Below, one piece after another: positions 1 to 14,098 of a stretch of DNA of 64,000 bases. The position numbers and the translations under genes are program-made. The number at the start of each line of letters is the position of its first letter. Within the stretch, counting starts at the first letter, position 1. This DNA is from Trichosphaerium sp. ATCC 40318 (lineage: Eukaryota > Discosea > Flabellinia > Trichosidae), in NCBI GenBank assembly GCA_038496445.1, contig JALMLS010000027.1, forward strand, positions 62,001-126,000, written 5' to 3'. Below the pieces are notes generated by a model. The model ran no database searches, was not told the origin of the DNA, and worked only from the letters and a program-made list of their open reading frames with translations.

Positions 1-3000
1 TTGTTGATTTGCGTGGCAACTCTCTTCGAGCTTACAACTTAGCCTTTACAAACATTGATGTTGTGAGTCCAACTGCCCTTACACCAACTGTAAACACCAC
101 AGTCCACCCTGGTGCTTCTCTCGCAACCACGTTTGGTAAAACGATTGTACTTGCCGTTAGTTTCTCTGAGAATGTAACGTACGTTATTTTTTCGTAAAGT
201 AATTCTATTGGTTTAGTATTTGTTAACAAACCATTTAGTGGAGCTGAAGCAGTAGATGTTTCGTCATCCTTTGACGGGTTTGGTAGTAACGGAATTGTGA
301 GTTACGACGTAACACCTGTTGGCATGTCTAAACAAGACTACGTCATCACTATTGAAGTGGCAGATGGCTTGGAACTTACTGGTACTTTTGATTTTACAGA
401 CAGCAGTAGTGCTGCCGTTCAAGATGAAGGTACGTTGGAATCAAAAAAACCCTTAATTTTTCTTTTTCTGATAATACTATTTAGCTGTACCTTCCAACTC
501 TCTTCTTCCTTTTGAAGCAATCTCTTTGACAGTTGATACTGTAAAACCTACACTTGTGGGAGCATCACCTGCTAGCGGTAGCCCCGCTTTCCGTGTTGTA
601 CGTAGTTTATCTATTTCAACAAAGAAATACGCATTTGTTCTCACACAACTTAGGGCGGTAGTGGCATTACGTTCGAGTTCGAATTGGAATTCAGTGAGCC
701 TGTTACTGGAGTAAATGCTACCTCTATCGAAATTATGGACTCTAACTTTGCTATCACTAAAGTTGGTAAGTTGATTTTACCTTGTTTTTTAACCGTTCTT
801 ACACTTTGTAGCTACTGTTGGTGCTAGTACAGTACACCAATTCGAAATTGAAAATCTTGATCCTAATTTGCTTCGTCCAACAAGCACCTTTACCATTGTA
901 TTCAATTCTGAAGCCGTTATTTTGGTATGGAGCTTAAACACTGTCTCTTTGTTTACGTATTTCCTTAGGATACTGCTAATCCACCCAACCAATTGGATAT
1001 TTCCGGTATATCCAGCACATTCTCTTATGAATATGATACATTCGGTCCTGCTATAACCGATGTTGATGTTTCTAGCGCTGTTAGTGAGTTTGCGTCTACA
1101 ATAGGAAACTTTGTTCGTGCTACTAGCAACGGTGCTATAAGAGTCGTATGGACTTTTGACGAGCGTGTTGGCGCAGGAGCTAGCCAAGACGGCAGATTAA
1201 CCTCTAATCATGTTGTATTGAAAGACAGTACTTCTAATCCAGTTCTAACAAGCTCAGTTGGTACTTTTATTGTTTCCGCAAATGGTGAGGGTGATGTGTG
1301 GACAACCGCCATATTTTTGAACCCAGATCCTATGAATGATGGTGTACAATTCTCTCTTGGATTTTCCACCACATCGCCAACTGTAGTTACTGATGAACCA
1401 TCTCCGGCTGCTACAAACTTTGTTGTAAATGATGCCTCTCAAATGGAATTTGATGCGAGCAGTTTTATTTTCACAGTTGATATCACGGTATGTAATCGCT
1501 CTCTTTTTTTTTATTCCAAATATTTTGTTTGTTCAAATACTCATGTTTTTCAGAAACCGCAAGTGGATACATTTGCCCCGGTAAACAAAAGCACACAAAG
1601 ACCACCACTCAATGCTGCTGAAAAACGACCAAGATCGTTTATTTTGACTGTTGAGTTCAGCGAGAATGTTTATATTAGAGATCAAACAGCTCTTGATGAA
1701 TTCATTACTTGTGAACTGCAAGGTGGAGGTGTTTGCCCTGGGTTCACGGTAGAGTGTGATGGTACAAACATGGGTTGCCAATTCGGCTCCACAGGAACTA
1801 TGCAATACAACTTCACTGTATCATTTACTGATGTGAGTCTACTTTCAAATTCCTCAAAACTTGTAATTAATGGTATTAGGATGCTGCTGTTGTTTTGGGC
1901 TGTAACGAAAACAGCGCTCTCGATAGAGCAAACAATGTCCCTGATTCAACCTGCTCTTATGCTGTTGTTATCGATGGAGCAGAACCAAATGCTACTTTTA
2001 CGCCAGATATTAATGCACCACTACCTGGTATCGTTCCACTAGAATTCCAAGTTACCTTCAACGAGCCTGTGCAAGGTGTTGAAGAGAGCGATTTGATAGT
2101 CATGTCTCCTGCAGGAGTAACGCAAAGTGCTTCAATTAGTTTGGCACCTCCTACTGCCATGTCTGATGGAACAGTGTACACATGGACTGTTTCGAATTTC
2201 CCAGCTGGTGGTAATTACACCTTCATGCTGCAAGGCGACGCTGGTGATGATATCACTGATTTTACCAACGAAATGCCAAATCTTTTTGCTGGGTTAACTG
2301 TGGTGTATGAGATTGATCTCAGTAATCCATCTATTCTCGTTGACGCCTCTACCCCTACTCCTATTCTTGATCGTACCAATTCGTTCATCTCGGAAAATAG
2401 CCAGGATGGTAGTTTTGTTATCAGGATAGAATTCAGCGAAGAAGTTGAAAATGTTAAAGCCACTGTACGTAACTTTGCTTTTAGTACCCCTCCCCTTTCT
2501 TTCTAACCTTTTTTTTTTTTTTCCAGAACTTCCTTATTACTTCTGAGATTTCAGCTGCCAATCCTTCTGCTGTTCCTAGTAACCCAGTAAATGTATCAAA
2601 GTTTTCAGCTACTGAATACGATTTGACTGTCAATATCAGTTGTCTAGCTTTCAACCTTGTTGAATGCGACAGAGTGTACGTTAAGCTTTTATAATTCAAT
2701 ACCAAAAGGGAAAAGTCGCTTACGTTTTGTTACTAGTTGGCAAATTCAGTACATTGGATTCGACCCTATTGTAGATCTTCAAGGTAACGAGTTGAATACA
2801 CCTAGCGTGTTCAGATACAATATCGATTTGCTCCGCCCTACATACCTTTCTACGATTGATTCAGATCCATCTACTTCCACTATCATTGGTGCTTCCTTCA
2901 ACTTTATTGCTAAGTTTGATGAACCTGTTGCAAATGTATCTACGGATTTATTCACTTTTGCATTTGACGATGCTTTGTTGAATACTGGTATTGCGGTAGT

Positions 3001-6000
3001 GAGTCCTTTCCAAAAACAATTAGATGAAACATGGGTATCAAATATTGTCATCAATGACGCAGTTGCTGATAACTACACCATCTGTTTGATAAAAGACTTG
3101 GCAGAATTTGCTATCCACGATGTCATGGAGCCTGGTGTACGTCTATTGAACCATTAGGAAAACCTATAAACTTTGTTTTGTGTTACACACTAACAACTCC
3201 TCAGTCTGAGCTCAATTACTTGAACATTCCATCTGACGCTTGTGTCACATACTCTATTGATACTATAGAGCCAACAGTTGTTTCTCACCAACCTGAAAAC
3301 AATACAGTTGAAAAATATAACGGGTTTACCTTTGACATTGTGTACGTTATCAGTACCTTTGCGACTTTCTTGTACTGACAACTTTGTAGCTTTGATGAGA
3401 ACGTTATTGTTCCACCTAGTGCTTTTACAATTGAGCCAGCTTCTGGAAGTCTTAGAATGTGTAGTGCTCCTTTGAGCATAAACACTGTCCCAAGTTGTAA
3501 GTACCGTTTTCAACGATAGCCTTTACTACAGGTTCATTATCTAACAGGTTCTTTAGCTGTTAGCAATGTTTATAATACTACACTTACGTTTACTCAAGAA
3601 GAAAGCGATAACTGTGAATACATCATCACTTACACTACTGCTGTTAAAGATATTGCAATTCCGGCTAATACATTGGTAAGATTTGTTGTTGAAACTTCAA
3701 AAAAAAAAAATTCTACAGGGTTTAATAGCTTATCGTTAAACTAGGATATGGAATTTTCTCAAAGATTCACAGTAGACACTTTGAAACCTACGTTGCTCAC
3801 CTTTGACAGAAGCCCATCAGGCCTAGTATCTGGTTCTGTAGTAACTCTCGTTTACACCTTCAGTGAGGATATCAACAATATTTCTACTTCAGACATCACA
3901 GTTTTCCCTTCGGCCAATGAAGTTACTGATGTAACTGTCGACCTTAACGAACTCAGAGTTGAACTTAATAACACTGTTTCTGCTTCTACTACTGTAACCC
4001 TCGCTGCTGGAGGTACCACCATCATTTTCTAAGTAATGCTAACCTTTTTCTTTAGTTATCAAAGATTTGACTATACCAGCTAATACCAACCTTGAAATAT
4101 CTCATACCTTTGATGTTGATGTTACAAAACCTGTCATCTCAATGCCTGTGCCAGCACCAGGCTCCCACCAAGCTTCTGGATTTACACTTAGTGTTACAAT
4201 TTCCGAAGCGTTTATGGTACCTGTTACCGTAGACCCAACTTCTGTGGGTTTGACGTTTGGTACGATATTTACTTCTAACGGAGTCGAATGGTCCGATATT
4301 AAACCTGAAGCTGGGACTAACGACACATACACGCTCACTATCCCTGCTGGTGCAATAAAAGATTTGGCCACACCTCCAAATGTCAATGATGAATTTAATG
4401 TTACATACACTATTGATGACGAGCGACCAACATTTATTGAGTTCCAACCACAATATTTGATTCAGCCAGATACCTTCACATTTTCTGCTGAATTCAGCGA
4501 GCCAGTTCAAAATCTTGGTACGTAACCTACTTTCTTCTAGAAAGCAGAGTTTTTAGAATTACTGTCGACTAACTGTAACTTAGTCACCAACGGCACTAGG
4601 TGTCTTAACATTCAATATCCTGGTGATCAATTTACAATTTTAAGTGGACCAACTCCTGATGCAACCAGAACTATTTTCTCTTGGGAACTCTCTTTTGTTG
4701 TAAACCCATCAACTCCTCTCGAAGCGCAGATAACCTTAGACCAGAGCTGTGCACAAACTATTCATGACGATGCTGAGCCAGGTATTACTAAATTGTTTTT
4801 ACCAGCAATGATGTTGTTCTCACACTTTTACAGCTGAATCAAACAAATTGGATAAACTTAATGAAATTGGTACTCTAACATATTTGATTGATACAGTTGC
4901 ACCACGCATATTGACTGTCACCAACAATGGTATTATCAAACCAGACAATCTTGACAAAGAACAACCAGAAACAGTTATCTTTTCGATTGAGTTTAACGAA
5001 CTTGTAAATGGCGTCAAAGACAATTCCATCAGCAAGTTTAACGGAACAGCTGACATTCTGTCAACTACCTTGCTCACTACTATGGAAAACGCTACAGTAT
5101 TCGAGTGGGAGATTACGTTTAGTACATCTGGAACTATAGAGCTTTATGTACGTGGAAGAGTTCTCTGGCAAACTGGATTTATTCGTTAGTGTTGTTGCTA
5201 GTACTTACTGTTTTTTGCAGGTATCAGATGAGGATATAGCTGATTTATCTGCAACACCAAACAACTACAATGCCACAAACGCTCCAACATTCTCTTTTAC
5301 TGTCGATTTCTATCCTCCAGTCGTTGTTTCGTTCTCCCCACCAGGCTTTGGTGTGGACAAGGTGATTGGTGACAGTATTCAGTTTGTAGTAACTTTTGAT
5401 GAGCCTGTTGAAGGCGTTAAAACTGAATCTCTTATTGTTACCTTCCCTGGTGGTGTTGCTGCTGGTTCCATTGGCGGTGCCCCAACTTCTGATGATGGCA
5501 TCTCTTATACATGGGATCTCATCTTCACCAGAGGCGGACCAATAGAACTTGAAATTGCAGTTGGTACTATTTTCGATGATGCTCTTGTAGCAAACAACTA
5601 CACAGACGTACGTTTTTGCTTCTGATACAAAAACTAACATAAACAAGGGTGATGTCACTACTTATCTTATTGATGATATTATTACACCAGTTATCTCTTC
5701 TGTCACGCCTGCACCTGGCTCTTCAGCTCCAGGAATTCGCATTCCTCCTACTTTGGACTTTGTAGTCCAATTTTCCGAGAATGTTATCAATGTTGACAGA
5801 ACTGATTTTATTATCGAAGGCACCAGAGATGAAACAATCGACTCTGTGTCACCATCAACGCCTCCTGTGGAAGGAGTCACAAATTACACCTTTAGTGCCT
5901 CTAATCTGGCTGATGGAGTACTCATTCTTCGTATGCTTGAAGGTGGTATTGTTGATACTGCTCCTGCCCTTCCCGATAAAAATAGATTTGAAACCTCAGC

Positions 6001-9000
6001 TCAATTCTTCTACACCGTCGATAGCGCTGCTCCAGTATGTAGTTTCGCTCCTAACGAAGGTGTGGATCAACCAAGCACCCTTGTATGGCGTGTAACTTGT
6101 GATGAACCTATTGTGGTGCGTACAAAATTGCAAAACGAATTGTCATTTTTACTTACTCTTCATAGAATACTGCTGGTAGTGCTCCAGATGAAAACAGTGT
6201 TGATACAGTTGGTACTAGTCCTGATACCACTACATTTACAGCCTCAACTGCTGGTGGAGTTTTCGTGTACGAATGGACATTCACTTTCACCAATCCTGGC
6301 AGTTTTGACGTTACACTTGGTGGTTCTGGAAAAGAGTTATTTGATACCACTATCATAACGCCTAATCCTCTCACCGCTCTCAACGCAGTTTATACTATTG
6401 ATACCTCGCTTCCTACCGTAGCAGGTAAGTTATCTCTCCCCTCATAATCAATGTTTTTATTTTTTCTTACGACCTTCTTAGATTTCGCACCTTTGGAAAC
6501 TCTTAATGGACAAAATGTGAAATATCCTAATACATTCACTTTCAATTTCACCTTTAACGAAGCTGTAAGCGGTGTTTCTGAGTCATCTTTGTCCCTATCA
6601 TTCAATGGAGCTATAGCTGGTACATTTCCTTTTCTTCTCATTTTGTATTTTTACTCCCGTTTAACTGTTTCCTAAGGCAACGTAAGAGTTGGTAGTTTCC
6701 TCCGTCCAGCTGCTGCTTCTTCTGTTGGCCCATATACTTGGGAGTTGGATTTCACTGCCTCTACCCTTGTTGCTGTTGAGCTTCTCAAAGATGGTATTAC
6801 TGATGAAAATGGAAATGATTTCCTTGGATCACGTCAATTTAACTATGTTGTCGATTTGGATGCTCCTGTAGCTACTTTCTCACCTGCTGGCGTTGGTCTT
6901 GGTATTAGAATCAATGAAGACACTGCTGGAGAGTTTGTATTCAATGTTCAATTTGACGAAGAAGTAAGAGACGCTGTTGGCAATACAATTTTTTAACTTC
7001 TTCAACTAGGTTGTTGGTGTAACCGAAACCTCCCTTGCGTTCACCCCAGCTCTTGCAATAGAAGGCAACACGTTTAATGAAATCAGTGCAGGTTCCGAAT
7101 ACGAATGGACTCTCACTTTCAGCGAAGATATTGAGCAAATTATTTCTATTGCCATTCCAGTTGCTAACGGTGTCACTGATACTACTGTGGTACGCTTGTA
7201 GTCTGTTTATTCTTTTTTGAGATATTTTCTCCTTTTGTATACAACTTGTTGCTAAAGTCAATTACAGGTTTCGCCAAACGGCCTTGCAGCTGATGGAGAT
7301 TTCGCTTCTTACTTCATTGATACAAGAAACCCAACTTTGAACAGTTTCACCCCAGCTGCTTCTAGACAACCGAGAACGTTCATTGTAGAGATGGTATTCT
7401 CTGAGGCTGTAACAGGAGTGCAATCAAACGATATGTTTGTTAACGTACGTCTTTTGTTGTTACATTTTTAGAAGCTGAATGCTCACCTATATTGTTAGCC
7501 AGCAACACCAGGCGCTACTATTGAATTGATTGATGCGTCTAGCGTTGCCCCAAGAACAACGTACCAATGGCAAGTAACGTACCCTATGGACGTTTCTGTT
7601 GCATCTACATTCACATTCTCGTCTACTTCTACTGTCGACACCTCCACGCCTCCAAATCCTTTCGATTCAGCCTCTATTGCTCCTGTTGTATACATTATTG
7701 ACTCAAAGGCTCCTGCTGTTTCTGACAAGCAAGTAACACCATCTTTGACTGGTAATGCTGCTGGTACAACGTTCTCGTTCGTAGCTACCTTCGATGAAGA
7801 TGTTTCTGGTGTTGTAGATAGTACGTACACTATGTAACATTGTTGTTTACTTACTCGGGTTTTAGGTGATTTGGAGCTCACACAAACCTCCGCTGTTTGT
7901 GTTGCAGGTGCTGTTCAACCAGCTGCTGGTCCTGCCAGTGTATACACTTGGCCTATCACATGTACCGCTGAGGCAACAAACAATCACGATCTCGAATTTA
8001 CTATTAGTACACTTGGTTCGATTGTTGATCAAACACTAGTCACTCCAAACAGTTTCGTTGGTGACCAAAACACTTTCAGCGTAGTTGTTGATACAACCAA
8101 GCCTGCAGTCGATGAGAGTCAAACTATGCCTCCTACAACTCAACGCTTGGGACTCAACACAGATATGTTCTGTTTCTCATTCAACGAAGAAGTTGCTCCA
8201 TTCACACAAGATCTTGATATTACTGGACAACTTAACTCCGGTGCTATTTCCCTTGGTAACGGGTGTTGGAATCCACAATTAGGTGCTGGCGACCAAAACG
8301 TATGTCATTGTCTTCTTTATTTTATTTTTTTCAATTCGTATCTTGCCTACGCAAAAAACTGACCTTCTTGTTCAGGGCACTGTAACCTTTAGACTTGGTG
8401 TTGATGTTTCTGATCTTGCTACACCTCCAAACACTGTCCTTGGTTCTGAAGTAACATTCACATACCTTGTTGATCTTGCAGTACCTACTGTAAGCTCTCA
8501 CACTTCTGCTCCTTCTAGCGCAGAGCAAGGAGCTGACTTTAAGATTGAGCTCACCTTCAGCGAAGTAGTTTCCGGTGTTTCTACAAGCAACCTTATGATT
8601 TCTGGTACCTCAGGTATGTGAATTCTTGCCATTCCTTTTTTTTTGTTGTCTAGTATGTATTCAAGATTAATTATGTTTTAGTTACCACTGTTGGTCAACC
8701 TACCACTACAGGTGGTGATATTTGGACTTTCGAGCTCACTAGTACTGCTTCTGGCACCTTAGATGTTTCATTCGCTGGTGCTGGTGTTACTGACATTGTT
8801 GGAAATGTTGCTACTGACTATACTGTCGGTTCATTCACAATTGATGTTGACCAACCTACTGTTACTAGCATTGTTACTGATCCTACACCTTCTGGTTCTG
8901 AAGGTCTTCCTCAAACAAAGTCATTCACTGTCACTTTCAGCGAGGATGTAGTAGGTGTTGATGCAAGCTCCCTTGTTGCTACCAACAATGCGTTTACAGT

Positions 9001-12000
9001 TGACAATTACGCTCAAGGATGTACGTTTAGTAGCTTACTCACAATTCTGTACAAATACTTATTTACATCTAGTACTCCCATCTATCCACACATTCGACGT
9101 TACCTTCAACGGTGCTACTCCAGCTACTCTAACAATTGCAGTTGGTTCTATCACTGATGTAGTCGGCAATGCCCTAGATATCTCAGACGAACTCAATACT
9201 GTTGACTTTAACATTGATTTCACACGTCCAACCATCTCTAGAGATAACGTTCTACCAACTGCTACCCAGCAAGGAAAGAATTTCGTGTTTGTTGCTGTAT
9301 TTGACGAACCTGTATTTGGTCTTCGTTCAATCGATCTTGTAATCGCATCAACATCCCCAGCTCAGTGTACTATCGACACTTCTGGTTTCGAAGCCAGAAC
9401 TACCACAGAGTACGCTTGGCCTATTGTCTGTACTGTTGGCGGAGCTCCTATTGCTATTACCCTTCCACCTACCTCAAGTACGACTCTTTGTGTGCTTTTT
9501 CCTGTACTCATATTTTTCAATAGCTATTGTTGATGGTGCTCTTGTCCCTAACTCATATAACGCTGATCAAACTTTCTCATACAGTATCGAGGATATTACT
9601 CCACCTACTCTTGCAGTTCAAACACCTTTGGCATCAGTCACACAAGGCCCTAATGTGGAAATTAGCATAACTTTCTCTGAAGCTGTTGAAAATGTTGTTG
9701 CTGGCTCTTTGAGTGTTGCTGCACAATCTAGCAACGGTATGGTTTTGGGAACCGTTAACTACCAGCCTCCAGCTATTAGCCCAAGTGCTGGTCCATACGT
9801 CTGGACATTGCCATTCTCTGCCGGTTCTGGTACAGCTGATGTTCGCGTTCTCGCTAGTGCTGGCGGTGCTACTATTTCCGATGCTGCTGGCAATCTTTTC
9901 GTCAGTTCTTCTCTTGTACGTTATGATGTAGACGCAGCAGCTCCATTGCTTGTTTCGTTCTCTCCATCTGCAGGTCAAACGCAACCAAAACAGGTACACA
10001 GCAACGTTCTCGAAAAAAGATTTTTGTTAACCGCGTTTCGCTTAGATGACTGTTACCACTACCTTCAACGAAAACGTTCAAGGTGTAAGCCAAGACGACC
10101 TCGTACTTACAAACATCAATGGTACTGTCACTGGATTCCAGGACGCAGCTATCGTTCCTGGTGTTGGACCATACACATGGCAAATCACATTTTTCGAATC
10201 TGGAACTGCTCGTATTGCTCTTAATAACGGTGGTTTCGAAGATGTTTTCGGAAATCCTTATGCTGAACCTGCTGGTGTTGATCGTACCTTCCCTGTTGAC
10301 ATCAACCGTCCATTCGTAACAACGTCTGTTCCTTCCGTTGATAACACTATTGTTGCTGCAACCACCAACCTCACCCTCTCCTACGCGTACGTTACTTTTT
10401 ACTATTATGAAGCAAAGCCCGTCAATGACGCTTGCTGCAATCAATAGTGTCTAACACTTTCTTTATAGACCTGCTGTACGCGGTGTTAACGCTTCCGCTG
10501 TGAGATTTGAAGGTGGTTCTGGTTCCGTTACAAGAGTACTTGCTCCTGACACCTCAGCCGAGGCAAATGGACCTTATACTTTCGAATTGGCCTTCACCTC
10601 AAATGGTTTGGTCAAGGTTGTTGTTGAATCTTTGGACATTGTCAATGCCGAAAATACACCTGCCGCTGCTTTCGAGAGAGTATTCGATGTTGATATCGTT
10701 CGCCCTCAAGTATCAGCTTTCTCTCCAGTTAACTCTGGTCTACTTAATGCTGACGCTCAACAGTTTACCATCACGTTTACTGAAGCTATGCAACAAGTAT
10801 TTGATGCTTCTGATATTTCATGCAACAGTACGTCAACGACTCAAGTAGTAAGATTTTCGATATTAACTCATTTTTTTTAATAGTTGCATACAACTTTGGT
10901 AGTGCCACTTTTACTTCACCAACATCTGTGAGTCTTACTGTCACCTTCACTGAATCTAGTGACAGTGCTGTATTCTCTATTGGTGGTAACCTAAAGGACG
11001 AGCATGGTAACCTTGTGGAATCTTCCAACTCGACAACTTTTGCTGTTGATGTTGTTGCTCCACAACTCGTCTCTACCATACCAAATCCATTCGATTCCTC
11101 TATCAGCATAGCTGACAGAAAACTTGCAGGTCCAAAAGATTCTGTAACCTTCGTGTTCTCTGAGCCTGTCACATTCAACTTTGACATGTTGACTATTCTT
11201 GGTGGTTCAATCTCTCTTTCTGAGAGCCAAGTTCAATTCAACACATCCGACAACGGAAGAACATGGTTAATTTCTCTTGACTTTACTGGTGAAGATAAAT
11301 TGGAGGCTCAAGTAGAATTCGATCTGACAGCCAAACCAGATCGTATCAGAGATTTGGCTGGTAACGAACTTGCTACCTCCCAACCTCGTACCTTCACAGT
11401 TGATACACGTGATATTACCATCACAACAAATCCTGACTTGAATGATCCTAACTACAAAATGGGACAAGATCTACCAGTCACTTTGGGAACAGGAACTATT
11501 CAACCGGCACCTACAGTACGTACTCAAACAAACCATCACCACTTTAGTTCGTTTCTTTATTGTTTCGTTATACTCATACTTTTTACTAGGTTGTTGCTAT
11601 TGTTGGAGGTTCTAAGCGTTCAGTAGAACAGACGGTTAACCTTGTTGTTACACCATCCACACCATCTGATTCCTTCGAGTTTAATACTCCTGGAGCAGGT
11701 GATATTCCAGCTGGACCTGTTCAACTAAGGATTGAATACGGTTTCAATGGCGCAAGACAAACTATTCTTGTTCCAGCTACACCAACCACTTTCGATCCTA
11801 CAGCTCCTCAAGTTACTAGCATCGTATCTAACCAACCAAACGGAATCACCAACTCTACTGTTGATGTAACTGTTGTATTTACAGAAGCTGTAACTGGATT
11901 TACTGCTACCTCAATCGCATTGACACGTACGCTTTTTTAGTTACTGGCATTTTGTTGATGAAAGTATTCAAAAAACTAATTCTTTAATTTAGCAAGTACC

Positions 12001-12726
12001 GCAACCGTAACCTCTGTCACATCTTCTGATGGCATTACATTCAGTGTAATCCTCAATGTGCCAAATCCAGCATCTGCTACAGCAAACAAAACACTTACAT
12101 TTGCTATTGATGCCACTGGAATTACAGATACTGCTGCCAATGCTCTTGTAGCTGGTAACACCAACACCAACTTTGATGTTGAGATTCTTCTCCCATCTCC
12201 TGTTGTTGTACGTGAATGTTTCTAGCTTTGTTTTTTTTTTTCACCAATCAACGACTTCTGATAAACTTTTTACTTATACTTTCTTAAGGCTACCCCAACT
12301 GAAAGCAGCAACGCTGGACTCATCGCTGGTATTGCCATTGCGGTGATTATTATCATTGTCATTATTGTCGTCGTATTGGTATACTTCTTTGTAATCAGAG
12401 GAGGTGACAGCGATCGCCATAAACACACAGAAATGGACGACAGAAGGCAATCACCTCCTGTTGCTCCTGCTGGTCCACGTGATGACGATGACGTTGAATC
12501 CGATGATGACTCTGGTATGCCTGCCTTTGGCGCTGGCCATGATCTAGAATCATCAAGCGGATCAAGTGTAGATAATTCAGATGATGACGAAATTAGCTCA
12601 TCTGAACAAGAAGAGGAATACTCTTCTGATGAGGGTTCATCAGGCTCTGAATCTGACATCGCTTCCGATGAGGATAGCGAAGATGAAGAATCTGATTACA
12701 GTAGTGAAGAGGAAGCATCTCAATAA
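1..12726 (+). CDS. Giant tandem Ig-like repeat type I membrane protein (5' partial)
   Basis: This is the 3' part of a very large multi-exon gene; the true start lies left of the window. I count about 28-30 repeats of 90-120 residues. Each opens with a strand like 'TVDTVKPTL' or 'YTIDxxxP' and carries a central 'F.VTFSEPVxGV' core, as in bacterial-type Ig-like domains (Big_12-like). After the last repeat comes a hydrophobic helix (coding near 12315-12395, 'IAIAVIIIIVIIVVVLVYFF'). A cytoplasmic tail of about 110 residues follows, very rich in Asp, Glu and Ser, ending at TAA 12724. About 35 short introns interrupt the reading frame (for example 179-238, 430-484, 598-653, 1488-1553, 2676-2736, 3137-3204), most with GTACGT donors. 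Many N-x-S/T sites suit a glycosylated extracellular stalk. The role is probably adhesion or surface coat; this is inference. An AATAAA lies at 12758-12763. Confidence 0.85.
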
Positions 12727-12757
12727 TTATTTTGAGACTTACCTCTAGTTTTGTTTA

Positions 12758-12763
12758 AATAAA
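12758..12763 (+). promoter_or_regulatory. Candidate polyadenylation signal
   Basis: An AATAAA hexamer lies 32 bases after the stop codon of the giant Ig-like gene, followed by a T-rich stretch. Confidence 0.45.
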
Positions 12764-12872
12764 ACTGTACCTCATTAAAAATGTTTTTGTTTTTTTTTGG
12801 TTATGTGTTGGTCCACGTCGGTTTTTCGTCCTTGAAAATTGTCTGTGTAAGCGTTGAGAAGGCTGGAGTTAA

Positions 12873-13760
12873 ATGAGTGACTTGGAGACATTGATAAACC
12901 CTGGAACAAAGGCTCACGTGACTGTCAAAGTTAACACCCCACAAGAAGTAGTTGAAACGCTTCTGGCTACCTTTGAAAAACGCGGTGAGTTGCCATAACG
13001 TAAAATAAAAATGCTGTATTTAAACTTACTCTAACAGGGTTTGAGGCTTATTTTGAAGATGTAACGCTTGCGCAGCACTCTCTACAATGCGCTACACTTG
13101 CGGAGAGTAACGGGGAAACGCCACAGTTGATTTGTACGTTTTTTATTTTGATTCTATTCATCAACTGTGATATTTGTTTCAGCTGCATGCTTGCTACACG
13201 ACTATGCACACATGCTTTACACAGAAGCAGATTGGAAAAAAGCTGACATGCTTCACGAAAAAATTGGGCATGATTTCCTATCTCGGTACAAAGTCAATTT
13301 GTCAAAGACGTGACCAGTTTCTAGATGGTTTACAGACGATGTTACCAAACCAGTTCTTCTACACGTGCCAGCGAAGAGGTAAGTTGACTTGTTTGGATGG
13401 TAAAGCATTTACTTTAGTTACACTCAGTTTAACTTTGTACTTTGCTGAGCAACTTTAATAGGTGTTTGGTGACTGTGGATAGTAAGTACTTTGATCTACT
13501 TTCTAAGGCGTCAGTGTACTCTTTGGAGATGCAAGGTGGGCCATTCTCTAAAAGAGAAGCCGAGGAGTTTCAAAAGAAACCATTTGCTGCTGATGCAATG
13601 AAGTTGAGACGATACGACGACATGGTAACGATAAAAATTATATTGAGTTGTATTAACAACTAATGTATAGGCAAAAATGCCAAACTACAAGACGCCACCA
13701 CTTGAACACTTTAAAGTTTACATGTTGCAAAGTATTTCTACAACAAGTTTTAACCAATGA
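12873..13760 (+). CDS. PhnZ/TmpB-like HD-domain di-iron oxygenase
   Basis: Six exons: 12873-12984, 13038-13133, 13183-13285, 13325-13378, 13462-13624 and 13671-13760. The protein has about 205 residues. Visible motifs are 'QHSLQCA', the HD pair in 'LLHDYAHML', 'HEKIGHDFLSR' and 'LLHVPAKR', then 'YSLEMQGGPFS', 'LRRYDDMAK' and 'TPPLEHF'. This order is characteristic of PhnZ and TmpB. In those enzymes an HD scaffold binds two irons and cleaves the C-P bond of a 2-hydroxy-phosphonate using O2. An upstream Tyr and Glu ('FEAYFED') sit where PhnZ has its gating residues. Intron 3 (13286-13324) is only 39 bases and must be removed to give 'LSRWFTDDV'. Family assignment is strong; the substrate is unknown, and no partner PhnY-type hydroxylase is visible nearby. 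Confidence 0.8.
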
Positions 13761-14098
13761 TACCTAGAAAAGCCATATAGTTGCATTGTTGCTTAAATAT
13801 CCGCGTTGAACATAAATAAAGCTTTGCTTACAGCTTTATCAATAATAACACGCATGTGATGTTGGGTTTTTTTTGACATGTGGCATTCAACTCTCGTTTT
13901 GTTAATCAAGGTCTTGATGAGACATGTTTACTTACGATTGACTTGCTACAATGTCACAACGCGCTGTCAATATGTCATAGGTACTTTGCACGCTCCTTCC
14001 TGTTTACATACGCTTTTTAGTTATCTGATGTTTAAAAAGGTTACATAAACGCTTGGTTACTTGTAGAAACGTAGCTTAAGCTGTTTTAATGTATATAC
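13761..14098. other. Intergenic, no gene seen
   Basis: AT-rich spacer with an AATAAA near 13814. I see no coding signal or structured RNA. Confidence 0.5.

Noticed and set aside
12270-12659. Minus-strand open frame rich in Ser opposite the acidic tail
   Set aside because: It is the antisense shadow of the Asp/Ser-rich tail of the giant Ig-like protein.
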